64,000 bases of DNA from DSOI01 sp041394885 (GCA_041394885.1 JAWKHI010000003.1:186001-250000), one strand, 5' to 3'. Counted from the stretch's first letter, positions 31,115-39,955 are shown. Notes: a model not told the origin generated them from the letters alone. Translations and numbers: made by a program.

Positions 31115-33379
31115 TCATCCCTTCCGGACTCGTTTGAGGTATAGGCAATCCACTTCGCGTCCGGGGAAAAGCTCCCGTCCCCGCTCGTCGAACTCGGTCC
31201 GCAGGAAGGGTTGGGGTTTCCGCTGGCCTTCCATGGGCAGCACCCACAGGTCGTACCCCGTTTTCGGATGCCTTTCGTAGTAGAGCAGTAATCGTCCGCC
31301 GGCTCCCCAGTCCGCGGCGAAGCTGAGGTTTTCCGCTTTCAGAAGCAGTGCTTCCGGTCCCGCGCCGCTGGCGCTCTTCACGCACAACTCGGAGGGATTG
31401 CGCAGCGAAGTATAGGCAATGCTGCCTCCGTCCGGCGACCAGACGGGGGCCCAGTCCAGCCCCGAGTAGAACGTAAAGCGCGTCTGAACGCCAAGCGCCA
31501 GGTCCCTGACCCAGATGTCGTCAGAACCATTTGTGGTGGCATCGACAAAGGCCACCTTTTTCTCATCCGGCGACAGCGCGGGCCAAACGCCGGTCGACTT
31601 GCCGAGCGCCCCAATCGCTTCGAGGCGCTTCCCCTCCCGGTTCGCCCAGGCTATCTGCACCTGGCTGGGGGAGCCGTCCGAAAAAACCAGCATCCCGTTG
31701 CCGGAAATGGAGTACGCAGCCCACCCCCTAGCATCGAGATGCTCCACTCGCTCGGCTACCGGAAAAGCGTCGCCCGAAAGCGCGCTTCTTTCGACATCGA
31801 ATCGCTGCGCCATCAGCGTGCCCGCGCGCACAAACAGAAGATAGCTTTCCCCCGCTGATCCTTCCGCGTACCCCGGCCCCACCGTGTCTCCCGTCAACCG
31901 GACCCGTTCCTTTGTGTCGAGCGATCCGGCATAGATCCCCGACACGTTCCGGTCAGTGGAGTAGACCGAATAAAGGAAACGGCGCCCTCCGGGCAGGAAC
32001 ACCGGCCAGCGGTGATAGCCCTCCCCGCGGACGCGGTCCAAAGTTGTTGCCGGCATGGGCGTCCCACTGTCTGGCGCTACCCGGAAGATACCCTGTACCC
32101 CCTGCGAGAACAGGATCACTCCCTCCGCGTTCCACGTCCCGCCTCGACCGGCGGTCGCATCACACAGAGTCTGGGCCGGGCCGCCCGAAGCCTCGATCTT
32201 CTTGAGCTTGTTGGCGGCAAAGAAGCCGATCCAGCGGCTGCCGGGCGACCAGAACGGGAATTCGGCACCATCGGTTCCCGGCAGCGGTTGCGCTGCCGAG
32301 GCGGCCAGCGGCCGCACCCAGAGCTGCCTCTTGCCTTCCGCCATCGCGGTGAACGCCAGCAGCTTCCCGTCGGGCGAGATCGCGACCTGGTTGAACGGGG
32401 CGTTCTCCGGCGGATTGATCGACGTTGTGAGGACCGGCTGCTCGGGCGGCGCTTCGCGGAAGTGGACGGCGGCCAGCGCCAGTAGCAGTGCAGCGAGGCA
32501 TCCGGCTACCCAGGGCCAGCGGCCGGACTTCGTGGGTGTTGCCGCGATTTCGGCTGGCGGAGACTTCAGATCGATCACCAGGTCGCGCATGGATTGGTAG
32601 CGGTCGTCCGGTTCTTTCCGCAAGCACCGCCGGACCAAACGGTCGAGCCCAGCGGGTGTGAATGGCTTCAGCGCCATTGGCGGCGGGTCGCTGCCGAGGA
32701 TCGCGCCGACGAGGCTCGTGTAGCTCTTTCCTTCGAACGCCTTCCGCCCGGTTACCATTTCATAGAGCACGGCGCCGAATGCCCAGATGTCGGAGCGGGC
32801 GTCGGCCTCCTTGCCTTCGAACTGCTCCGGCGCCATGTACTGCGGCGTGCCGAGGACAGTGCCTTCGGTGGTGAGTGCTTTGGTGAGCGTGGCTTCGGTG
32901 GGTCCAGGAGCGCTGGACGCCGACTTGGCGAGCCCGAAGTCGAGGACTTTGACGCCGTCCCGCGTGAGCATGATGTTCTGCGGTTTGACGTCGCGATGCG
33001 TCACCCCCGCACGGTGCGCGCGGTCCAGCGCGTCGGTGATCTGGGTCGCGAAGCCGAGCGCCTGTTCGAGGGGGATCGGGCCTTTTTCGATCCGAGCCGC
33101 GAGGGTTTCGCCCTCGATCAGCTCCATCACCATGTAGTTGGGGCCGATGTCGTGGAGCGTGCAGATGTGCGGATGATTCAACGAAGCCACGGCGCGCGCC
33201 TCGCGCTCGAACCGCGCTCGAGCATCCTCCCGTTGAGCGATGTGGTCGGGCAGAACCTTCACCGCTACCGAGCGATCGAGCCGCGTGTCGCGGGCTTTGT
33301 ACACTTCGCCCATGCCGCCCGCGCCCAGCGGGGCGAGGACTTCGTAGGGACCGAGGCGTTCACCCACGTCCAGGGGCAT
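31115..33379 (-). CDS. Ser/Thr protein kinase with TolB-type propeller, 3' frameshift
   Basis: 754 residues to the premature stop. The Hanks-type kinase has GAGGMGEVYKARDTRLDRSV (P-loop and Lys), HRDVKPQNIML (catalytic loop), LDFGLAK (DFG) and GTPQYMAPEQFEGKEADARSD (P+1), all intact. A transmembrane helix (WVAGCLAALLLALAAVHF) lies near residue 295. An extracytoplasmic PD40/TolB beta-propeller fills the rest (TAMAEGKRQLWVRPLA, ILFSQGVQGIFRVAPDSGT). The family should end with about 105 more residues, which occur in the next frame. An extra base in the CCCC run at 31179-31182 accounts for the shift, which in codons is DERG instead of DERD. It probably phosphorylates signalling proteins in response to a periplasmic ligand. 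It is the upstream parent of the truncated duplicate at 30429. Confidence 0.85.
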   Translation of the reverse strand: MPLDVGERLGPYEVLAPLGAGGMGEVYKARDTRLDRSVAVKVLPDHIAQREDARARFEREARAVASLNHPHICTLHDIGPNYMVMELIEGETLAARIEKGPIPLEQALGFATQITDALDRAHRAGVTHRDVKPQNIMLTRDGVKVLDFGLAKSASSAPGPTEATLTKALTTEGTVLGTPQYMAPEQFEGKEADARSDIWAFGAVLYEMVTGRKAFEGKSYTSLVGAILGSDPPPMALKPFTPAGLDRLVRRCLRKEPDDRYQSMRDLVIDLKSPPAEIAATPTKSGRWPWVAGCLAALLLALAAVHFREAPPEQPVLTTSINPPENAPFNQVAISPDGKLLAFTAMAEGKRQLWVRPLAASAAQPLPGTDGAEFPFWSPGSRWIGFFAANKLKKIEASGGPAQTLCDATAGRGGTWNAEGVILFSQGVQGIFRVAPDSGTPMPATTLDRVRGEGYHRWPVFLPGGRRFLYSVYSTDRNVSGIYAGSLDTKERVRLTGDTVGPGYAEGSAGESYLLFVRAGTLMAQRFDVERSALSGDAFPVAERVEHLDARGWAAYSISGNGMLVFSDGSPSQVQIAWANREGKRLEAIGALGKSTGVWPALSPDEKKVAFVDATTNGSDDIWVRDLALGVQTRFTFYSGLDWAPVWSPDGGSIAYTSLRNPSELCVKSASGAGPEALLLKAENLSFAADWGAGGRLLLYYERHPKTGYDLWVLPMEGQRKPQPFLRTEFDERGRELFPGREVDCLYLKRVRKG

Positions 33380-33463
33380 GGCTTCTCAGCTTAGCGCAAC
33401 CAGCGAAAGCTCGCTCCAACATCCAAGCATCGAGCCGTATTCGCTTGCCGGGGCGGCTCTTTC

Positions 33464-33793
33464 TCAGCCGCCCTGGACAGCACTGAAACCGCAGGCGAGC
33501 AAGATCGCACGCCGGACTTCAATCCAGCGTTCCTCAGGCAGATGACTGATCAAGGTGCCAATTCGCTTCCGTTGGGCGAGCGCTAAATGGTCGAAATTCA
33601 GGGCGCAAGCCACGGGCATGCCATCATCCGGAGTGAGGATCATTTCGGTCGAAAGGCCACGAATCGTCCGTGTTACCGGGGCCACAATGATCTCATTGAG
33701 ATGGTCGATTACTTCGTCCCGCGTCAGGATCAGAACGGGGCGGCGCTTATCGGGAGGGTGAAACGTGTACCAGCGGATTTCACCGCGCTTCAA
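33464..33793 (-). CDS. PemK/MazF-type endoribonuclease toxin
   Basis: 109 residues from a TTG at 33793 whose last two bases overlap the antitoxin stop TGA; GGGAG lies 8 nt upstream. A GTG at 33823 would add ten residues. The MazF fold motifs are KRGEIRWYTFHPPDKRRPVLILTRDEV at the start, IIVAPVTRTIRGL in the middle and ALNFDHLALAQRKRIGTLISHLP towards the end. PemK/MazF toxins cut mRNA at specific short sites. It is preceded on the same strand by its 68-residue antitoxin, and the overlap gives coupled translation. Confidence 0.85.
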   Translation of the reverse strand: MKRGEIRWYTFHPPDKRRPVLILTRDEVIDHLNEIIVAPVTRTIRGLSTEMILTPDDGMPVACALNFDHLALAQRKRIGTLISHLPEERWIEVRRAILLACGFSAVQGG

Positions 33794-33996
33794 TCGAGGT
33801 TCTCCCAACCCTCGCCGTCCCACGACAGAGGATCCTCGCCTCCGGAGAACTCCTCGCGCATCGGAGGAATCGCCGAGTAGATCGACGAATCGTCAGGCCG
33901 GAGTTTGGTGATCAGCCGGAACAACCGGGCTCGTTCCCGTGGCGGTAGCGCTTCCACGAGGGGCACGATCTCCTCGACCGTCAAGCGCGAGTGCAT
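33790..33996 (-). CDS. Antitoxin partner of the PemK/MazF toxin
   Basis: 68 residues (MHSRLTVEEIVPLVEALPP, then RERARLFRLITKLRPDDSS, IYSAIPPMREEFSGGEDPLS, WDGEGWENLD). The first half is helical with conserved-type LPPRERARLFRLI as in many small antitoxins paired with PemK/MazF. The acidic C-terminus is typical for occupying the toxin's RNA-binding groove. It has no clear AbrB or RHH DNA-binding domain, so autoregulation is uncertain. Its stop codon overlaps the toxin start. Confidence 0.75.
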   Translation of the reverse strand: MHSRLTVEEIVPLVEALPPRERARLFRLITKLRPDDSSIYSAIPPMREEFSGGEDPLSWDGEGWENLD

Positions 33997-34020
33997 CGAC
34001 TGAAGTGTACCACCGCGAGG

Positions 34021-34600
34021 TCACTTCCCTGGGGCCAATCGCGCCGCCCAATTCTGGATGACAACTATCGTTCGGTTTTGCGGCGATGTTGCTACCGGCT
34101 CATACACGAGAAACCGTTGCCCATCCGGGCTAGGTTGGAAATAGGGGCGGAGACCGGCAATCGGAATCCGGAAGAGCGGCTGCGGGCGGCCAAGACGGAC
34201 TCCATCGGCCTGTAGTTCCATGGGCGCCGCCATGAGCGTGCCACCGGGTCCGGCCCAGAACAGTTCCTTGCCATCCCGCCGCCATGCAGGCAACTCGCCA
34301 CCCGAAGCCGACACCAGACACTTGCCCCGCTTGTCCGGATAGCCTTGGATGTAGATCTCATACCGGCCCGATTCGTCTGACTGGTGCGCCACCCACCGCC
34401 CATCCGGCGAGAACGCCGCATAGCGCTCGTTGTAGCTCTCCGTCAGATGGTTCCGGATTGGCTTCCCCGCCGGCCGACAACGGGAGCTTCCGAATGTCGC
34501 CGAATCCAGACAACAGCGTCTTCCCGTCCGGCGAGACGGTGTTGACAAGGTCAAGAATCCCGGCCTTGGCCAGCAGCAGCTCCTCGCCCGAACCATCGGT
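34021..34600 (-). pseudogene. Relic of a second kinase-TolB propeller C-terminus
   Basis: The main frame encodes the last two propeller blades of a kinase-TolB family protein: ERYAAFSPDGRWVAHQSDES, YEIYIQGYPDKRGKC, ELFWAGPGGTLMAAP, SPDGQRFLVYEPVA, RTIVVIQNWAARLAPGK. Upstream of about 34460 the homology moves to another frame (AGILDLVNTVSPDGKTLLSG), so a frameshift separates them. Upstream of about 34600 the homology ends. There is no kinase domain, so this is a decayed remnant unrelated in frame to the kinase at 33379. Confidence 0.8.
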
Positions 34601-34942
34601 TTAGCTTTTCATCACGCGCTTCGCCGCCTATGCCACCGCCGTGCTCACGGCCGTAGCCACGCCGCTTACCTTCTCGGTCCAGCCGCGGTTGAGCCGCAAT
34701 CTCGTCGACTACTCGTTCGGCGCCGTCCGCCCGGTGGTTGCCATCGCCGGACTCGCGTTCACATTGATGCCGAGCGGGTCCGATCGCAACCGCTTCCTCG
34801 GCTCGGCAGCCTACGGTGGCCAAAACGAGGGTGCGAAGCACGCTCCATGATGCCACACCAACCCCGGCCCTTACCGTTCTTTGCCGAAACTCTTACAACT
34901 CCTTCACGACTTCGAACAGGTTCCAGCCGCATACTCGCACTC
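34601..34942. other. Stretch without a recognised gene
   Basis: A plus-strand frame (about 34604-34850) encodes a hydrophobic 69-residue peptide (VATPLTFSVQPRLSRNLVDY, RPVVAIAGLAFTLMPSGSDR) that resembles no family I know and has no ribosome site. Minus-strand frames here are short. The last 80 bp are the leader of the SBBP gene. That leader is repeated, with changes, at about 36850, before the truncated copy of the same gene. Confidence 0.4.
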
Positions 34943-36799
34943 ATGAAGTTCGCAACCATGCTCCTGATCCTGGCGGCCACGGCCACCGCCGCCATTCGCG
35001 TCGACGTCTACCCGGCCGCCCCGCGAACCGACGCCATCGAGTACGACATCGTCGTCCCCCCCGGCCACGACCCCACCGCCATCGTCCTCCGCTTCGACGG
35101 TACGCCCACCCTGGACCCCAACGGTGACCTGCTGGTCGCCCGGCGCAACGGGTCCGTCTTCCGGCACAGCGCGCCCGTTACCTACCAGATCCGCGACGGC
35201 CTCCGCACGTTCGTCGAGAGCCGGTTCCGAGTGCGTGCCAACGGTTCGGTGGGCTTCGAGATCGGCGAGTACGACCGTGGCCACGAGCTTGTCATCGACC
35301 CCGTCGTCACTCACACCGAGCGGTTCAACCAGCGTTTCCTCACCATCGCCGCGGAACGCAACACCGGCAACGTTTTTCTCAAGTCCGAGACCCAACTTGT
35401 CAAGATGGACCCGAACGGCGCGATCCTCTCGGCCACCGTACCCTTGAACGGCGCCGTCACCAAGTTCGACGCCATGGCGCTCGATGGGGCCGGGAATCTC
35501 TACTTTGCAACCGCGGGCAATTGCCCCGCAGGCACTCCGTCGGCCGGCGTGGCTCCCGGCGGCGACATCGTGGTTGGCAAGCTCAATCCCGATCTCATCA
35601 CCGCCGCCTATCTGTTCTGCGTCCGGCCAGGGCCATCGACGATAGTTCTATCCGCCGCTGTCGATAGCGCCGGGGCGCTCTACGTCACCGGCGGCAGCAC
35701 CTCTGATATCTTTCCCGCCACGGCCGTCTTCGGAAGCATCGTCAGCGGATCCCGTCACATGTTCGCCTTCAAGGTCTCGCCCGCGGGCGACAGCCTGCCG
35801 TATTCGATCGTGACGGGCAACGACGCTGCCGGCCTAGCCATCGCCCTCGATAGCGCCGGCAATGCCTACGTGGCTGGAGTCACCGGACCCGGATTCGAAC
35901 CGCGTCAGGCTTTTCAGCCGCAATTCGGCGGTGGGCTCACCGATGGCTTCCTGCTGAAGATCGCCGCCAACGGCGCGAACCTTCCTTTCGCGACGTTCCT
36001 CAACGGCACCCATGCGAGCGGCGTCGTCGTGGATCCGTCGGGGAAGCCCGTGGTGAGCGTCGAGAGTGCGAACCTGCCATTGGTGGGTCCGTTCGCGGGC
36101 GCCAACGGCGCCCCGCTGGGCCAGTCCGACGCCTACGTCGCGAAGTTCACGGCCGACGGGCAGCAAGTTCTCCTCGGCACTTTCGTTCCCGGCACCAGCG
36201 GCGGTTCGACGGCGCTCGGTATCTCGGCCAGCGATATTTACGTCACCGGCGTCACCGGCGCCCCGGGCACCAACGGGCTGTCCGAAGTCAACGGGATCGC
36301 GCTGCCTGCCAGCTCCGCGCCCCAGGCTTTCGCGGTCCGGATGGACCAGCAGTTCCAGCGTGTGCTCTCCACGCGCCTGCCATCCAACCGGCTGGACCAC
36401 CCTGAGCAGATCGTTCCCACCAAGCTCGGTTTCATCGCCGCCGGGGACAGCCGGGCCCCGGACACCTGGCTGTCGTTCGTCTCCGAACAGGCCGATCTCG
36501 GCGTGAGTCTGCTCCGGGCGCCGGCCACCCAGCAGCGCGTCGAAGTGTCGAACTTCGGGCAGGAGAACGCCACCGGCGTCCGGCTGACGGCGCTGTTTCT
36601 GAACAACACGATCACCGGCGTGAGCGTGCCGTGCACGGTTCTCAGCGCCGCGGGCCGGAGCAGCCTGGAGTGCGCGCTGGGAACGCTGTTCAAGGGCGGG
36701 ACAGTCACTGTGGTGGTCAATCTGGCGAATCCCGCCACGGGCTCGTTCAACGTATCGAGCGGCCTCATCGACCCCAACTCCGGCAACAACCGTCCCTAG
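34943..36799 (+). CDS. Secreted SBBP-type beta-propeller protein
   Basis: 618 residues from the ATG at 34943 (MKFATMLLILAATATAAIRVDV), which gives a signal peptide. The N-terminal 110 residues (YDIVVPPGHDPTAIVLRFDG, FRHSAPVTYQIRDGLRTFVE, VGFEIGEYDRGHELVIDPVV) are the usual domain ahead of SBBP propellers. Residues 110-480 contain irregular blades with the SBBP pattern: DSAGALYVTGGSTSDIFPAT, DSAGNAYVAGVTGP, DGFLLKIAANG and DAYVAKFTADG. The last 110 residues (ADLGVSLLRAPATQQRVEVS, ATGVRLTALFLNNTITGVS, VVVNLANPATGSFNVSSGLI) resemble a CARDB/DUF11 adhesive domain. It is probably an extracellular binding protein with unknown ligand. A truncated copy follows at 36839. Confidence 0.8.
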   Translation: MKFATMLLILAATATAAIRVDVYPAAPRTDAIEYDIVVPPGHDPTAIVLRFDGTPTLDPNGDLLVARRNGSVFRHSAPVTYQIRDGLRTFVESRFRVRANGSVGFEIGEYDRGHELVIDPVVTHTERFNQRFLTIAAERNTGNVFLKSETQLVKMDPNGAILSATVPLNGAVTKFDAMALDGAGNLYFATAGNCPAGTPSAGVAPGGDIVVGKLNPDLITAAYLFCVRPGPSTIVLSAAVDSAGALYVTGGSTSDIFPATAVFGSIVSGSRHMFAFKVSPAGDSLPYSIVTGNDAAGLAIALDSAGNAYVAGVTGPGFEPRQAFQPQFGGGLTDGFLLKIAANGANLPFATFLNGTHASGVVVDPSGKPVVSVESANLPLVGPFAGANGAPLGQSDAYVAKFTADGQQVLLGTFVPGTSGGSTALGISASDIYVTGVTGAPGTNGLSEVNGIALPASSAPQAFAVRMDQQFQRVLSTRLPSNRLDHPEQIVPTKLGFIAAGDSRAPDTWLSFVSEQADLGVSLLRAPATQQRVEVSNFGQENATGVRLTALFLNNTITGVSVPCTVLSAAGRSSLECALGTLFKGGTVTVVVNLANPATGSFNVSSGLIDPNSGNNRP

Positions 36800-36838
36800 C
36801 GGGACCGGCACCCATTACACGTACCTTTTCTGACCGAG

Positions 36839-37156
36839 ATGTTTGCTTCTCCTTCACGACTTCCCGAGGGCTTCTGCCGCATACTCGCATCCATGAGCTT
36901 CGCACTCCCCCCGCAGTCCTGCTTGCCGACGCCATCGAGTACGACATCGTCCCGCCCGGCCATGACCCCACCGCGATCGACTTGCGCTTCGACGGCGCCG
37001 CCACTTTCGACGCCAACGGCGACCTGCACGTGGCCCGACTCGTCGGCTCGGTGTTCCGGCACAGCGCCCCGGTGAGCTACCAGGAGCGCGACGGAGTCCG
37101 CACGTTCGTCAAGAGCCGTTTCCGGCTGCGGGGCAACGGAGCGGTGGGCTTCGAAA
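36839..37156 (+). pseudogene. Truncated tandem copy of the SBBP gene start
   Basis: The leader (CTCCTTCACGACTTC..., CCGCATACTCGCA) and the first 90 codons of the gene at 34943 are repeated. The reading frame is broken early by deletions after an ATG at 36894. The remaining in-frame piece (DAIEYDIVPPGHDPTAIDLR, FRHSAPVSYQERDGVRTFVK, GNGAVGFEIG) ends at 37154, where sequence from a vapB gene takes over. It is a dead duplicate whose breakpoint joins it to the vapBC relic. Confidence 0.85.
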
Positions 37157-37614
37157 TCGGTGGCGGTGGCCGAGCGGTACGACCGTCTCCGGCGAGCCCG
37201 GGCGGGACATTCCCTTGGGGATGAATTGAACGCGATCGCGTTACGTTGTGCCGCGCGGCCAGTGAGATCGGGAGTGAGCGCGGAGGAGATCCTTGGCTAC
37301 TACGAATTCGGGATACCGTCCCGTTAGTGGGGGCGCGGCGGCTGATCTCGCCGGTATCGGTGCTTGCGTTGTGAATTGCCAGGCGTGACCTGGACCTGTT
37401 TTTGCGGAGGGCTTCGGTTGAGACGGTGCCATTCGACGCTGCGCAGCTTGCGATGGCGCGATTGGCGTTCCGGCGCTTCTGCAAGGGCCGTCACGCGGCA
37501 GGGCTCAACTTCGGGACTGTGCGGCGTATGCGTTGGCGCGGTGGTCCGGGGAAGCGTTGTTGTTCAAGGGGCGTGACATCACGGCTACCGATGTGGGCCA
37601 GGTGCGCAGTTAGG
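37157..37614 (+). pseudogene. Decayed second copy of the vapBC locus
   Basis: The sequence is closely related to 29607-30180. The vapB part is open (RYDRLRRARAGHSLGDELNA, SAEEILGYYEFGIPSR) but lacks its N-terminal half. The vapC part has lost about 90 bp including the start and the first catalytic Asp, carries a stop in the next segment, and has a one-base deletion in the catalytic NFGDC block (it reads NFGTV). Neither gene can be functional. It also retains the unique downstream flank GCGGGTAGGGG seen after the intact locus, so the duplication extended past vapC. Confidence 0.88.
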
Positions 37615-37719
37615 CGGGTAGGGGCTGGTGTGGCGGGCGTTGTCCCTACTCAGACAGTGGCCCCGCGGGGCAGCAACGAGTGGAACTGCAGAGTTTCGCT
37701 GCTACTGGCTTGAACTCGC

Positions 37720-37754
37720 TTGACAAACTGTTTCGACACTATATAGTATCGAAA
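37720..37754 (+). promoter_or_regulatory. Strong promoter with overlapping palindromic operator
   Basis: TTGACA at 37720-37725 and TATAGT at 37742-37747 (spacing 16) form a near-consensus promoter. A 24-bp near-perfect palindrome at 37731-37754 (left arm TTTCGACACTAT, one mismatched pair) covers the spacer and -10 box, so a bound repressor would block polymerase. AAGGAGG at 37768-37774 then gives a strong ribosome site for the gene at 37781. No regulator gene is adjacent. Confidence 0.75.
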
Positions 37755-37780
37755 TTGATCCACAACCAAGGAGGCCAGGA

Positions 37781-38410
37781 ATGAAGATCGGTATCATCGG
37801 TTCCGGAAACGTCGGAGGAGCGCTTGGGGCGCGTTGGGCCGCGGCCGGACACCAAGTCCTATTCAGTTCGCGCAATCCGGGATCGGAAGAGATGCGAGCG
37901 CTGTTGGCCAAGGCTGGGGGTAACAGCCGCGCGGCGACGTCGGCAGAGACGGCAGAGGGAAGCGACGTGATCCTGATTGCGACGCCGTGGGCAGCCACGC
38001 GCGCCGTCGTCGAGGGACTCTCTCTGGCTGGCAAGGTCGTTATCGACGCGACCAATCCGCTGCGTCCGAGCCTGGACGGGCTGGAGGTTGGGATGGACAC
38101 CTCCGGCGCCGAGCAGGTGGCGCAATGGGCGCCTGGAGCTCTGGTGGTGAAGGCGTTCAACACGATCGGCTTCAACATCATGGAGAGCCCTCGTTTCGGC
38201 GATCGGGGGGCTGCGCTGTTTTATTGCGGCGACGATGCGGGGGCGAAGGGCGTGGTCCATCAACTGGCGTCGGAACTCGGTTTTGAGGCGCACGATGCGG
38301 GTCCGCTGCGTCAGGCGCGGTTGCTCGAGCCGTTCGCGCTGCTGTGGATCTCGTTGGCGCTGGTCCACGGGTATGGCCGCGAGATCGGATTCTCGCTACT
38401 GCGGAGATAG
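37781..38410 (+). CDS. NADPH-dependent F420 reductase-like oxidoreductase
   Basis: 209 residues, the size of the NADP oxidoreductase coenzyme F420-dependent family. The nucleotide motif is MKIGIIGSGNVGGALGARWA at the N-terminus, followed by VLFSSRNPGSEEM, which carries the NADP-specifying residues, SDVILIATPWAAT, KVVIDATNPLRP and VVKAFNTIGFNIMESPRF. The family includes bacterial relatives that act on other substrates, so F420 is not certain, and F420 biosynthesis is not seen here. It is preceded by a strong promoter with an overlapping palindrome, meaning its expression is probably controlled by a repressor not encoded beside it. Monocistronic; uxaC begins 59 bp downstream. Confidence 0.8.
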   Translation: MKIGIIGSGNVGGALGARWAAAGHQVLFSSRNPGSEEMRALLAKAGGNSRAATSAETAEGSDVILIATPWAATRAVVEGLSLAGKVVIDATNPLRPSLDGLEVGMDTSGAEQVAQWAPGALVVKAFNTIGFNIMESPRFGDRGAALFYCGDDAGAKGVVHQLASELGFEAHDAGPLRQARLLEPFALLWISLALVHGYGREIGFSLLRR

Positions 38411-38469
38411 AGTCACTGTGAGCGTGCGGACTTCGCTCATCGCGAGCTGTTCGATAATGGTATTCCGCT

Positions 38470-39891
38470 ATGGCATTCCTTCACGACGACTTTTTGCTGT
38501 CGAACAAATCGGCCCGTCATCTCTACCATACCTACGCCGAGAATCAGCCGATTCTCGACTATCACAATCACTTGCCTCCGGGCGAACTCGCGGCCAACCG
38601 GCAGTTTGCCGACCTCTACGAGGCGTGGCTCGAGGGCGATCACTACAAATGGCGCGCGATGAGGGCCAACGGCGTGCCGGAGGTCTATTGCACTGGCCGG
38701 TCGACGCCTCCGTTCGAGAAATTCCTCGCCTGGGCCAAAACCTCGCCGCATACGCTGCGCAATCCCTTGTTTCATTGGACACAACTCGAATTGGCGCGGC
38801 ACTTCGGGATTGAGGATTATCTCGAAGAGTCCACCGCGAAGGCGATCTGGGATCGCACATGCGCGATGCTGGCGACGGAGGACTTACGCGTCTGGGGAAT
38901 TCTGAAGAAGTTCAAGGTGAAGGCGCTTTGCACCACCGATGACCCAGTGGATGACCTGCGCTTCCATCGGGAAATGGCGGCCAACGAGGCGCTCGAAACG
39001 AAGGTTTTTCCAGCGTTCCGTCCGGACAAAGCGCTGCGGGTGGATCAGCCAGCCGCATGGAATGCCTGGGTGGACCGATTGGCGGGCGCCGCCAACATCG
39101 AGATCTCCTCGCTCGCGCGGCTGCTGGCGGCACTGGAGCAGCGGCACGAGTTTTTTCATTCGCACGGTTGCCGGCTGTCCGATCACGGCCTCAACGCGGC
39201 GTTCGCGAGCTTCTGCAACGAGGCGGACGCGGCGTCCATTTTCACGCGCGCCCGCTCCGGCAGCGCGGCGGGGGAGGACGATTATCGCAAGTTCGCCACC
39301 TTCCTGATGCTGCATTTCGGGCGGCTCGATGCACAGCGGGGCTGGACCAAGCAGCTTCATCTGGGGGCCTATCGCAGCGCGAACACCCGCAAACTCGCCG
39401 AACTCGGCCCCGACACAGGGTTTGACTCCATGGGCGATTGGAATCAGATCGAAACCCTCGGCGCCTATCTCAACCAACTGGAGAGCGAAAACCTACTCCC
39501 GCGGATGATCCTCTACAACGTAAATCCGGTGCAGAACTATGCGTTGGCCACGATGGCCGGCAACTTCCAGGACGGCACGATTCCAGGGAAGATTCAGTTC
39601 GGGTCCGGCTGGTGGTTCCTGGATCAGAAGGAGGGTATGGAATGGCAGATGAACGCGCTCTCCAACACCGGACTGCTCTCGCGGTTCGTCGGCATGCTGA
39701 CGGATTCGCGATCTTTCCTCTCCTTTCCGCGGCATGAGTATTTCCGGCGTACGCTTTGCAACATGCTGGGTCAGGATGTGGAGGCGGGGCTGCTGCCGGA
39801 TCGCGAAGACTGGCTGGGGCCGATGATTCTCAATATCTGCTACGGCAACGCGCACCGCTACCTGGAACTGCCGGGGGTGGACGAGGCCTGA
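38470..39891 (+). CDS. uxaC: Glucuronate/galacturonate isomerase UxaC
   Basis: 473 residues, the full UxaC length. Diagnostic blocks are MAFLHDDFLLSNKSARHLYH and ILDYHNHLPPGELAANRQFA near the N-terminus, LCTTDDPVDDL in the middle and VDRLAGAANIEISSLARLLA later. The C-terminal half keeps HLGAYRSANTRKLAELGPDT and LYNVNPVQNYALATMAGNFQ. It isomerises D-glucuronate to D-fructuronate (or galacturonate to tagaturonate), the first step of hexuronate use. No other uxa/kdu genes are in the window. The gene stands on its own between the F420-type reductase and imuA. Confidence 0.95.
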   Translation: MAFLHDDFLLSNKSARHLYHTYAENQPILDYHNHLPPGELAANRQFADLYEAWLEGDHYKWRAMRANGVPEVYCTGRSTPPFEKFLAWAKTSPHTLRNPLFHWTQLELARHFGIEDYLEESTAKAIWDRTCAMLATEDLRVWGILKKFKVKALCTTDDPVDDLRFHREMAANEALETKVFPAFRPDKALRVDQPAAWNAWVDRLAGAANIEISSLARLLAALEQRHEFFHSHGCRLSDHGLNAAFASFCNEADAASIFTRARSGSAAGEDDYRKFATFLMLHFGRLDAQRGWTKQLHLGAYRSANTRKLAELGPDTGFDSMGDWNQIETLGAYLNQLESENLLPRMILYNVNPVQNYALATMAGNFQDGTIPGKIQFGSGWWFLDQKEGMEWQMNALSNTGLLSRFVGMLTDSRSFLSFPRHEYFRRTLCNMLGQDVEAGLLPDREDWLGPMILNICYGNAHRYLELPGVDEA

Positions 39892-39955
39892 TTCCACACT
39901 TCCCGCCCGGAGTTCGACGTATCGTACGCCAGGGGCTTGCCCGGGACGATGAATT

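Noticed and set aside
34604..34850. Hydrophobic 69-codon plus-strand frame
   Set aside because: There is no ribosome site and no similarity; it may be remnant DNA, so it is recorded only as an unassigned stretch.
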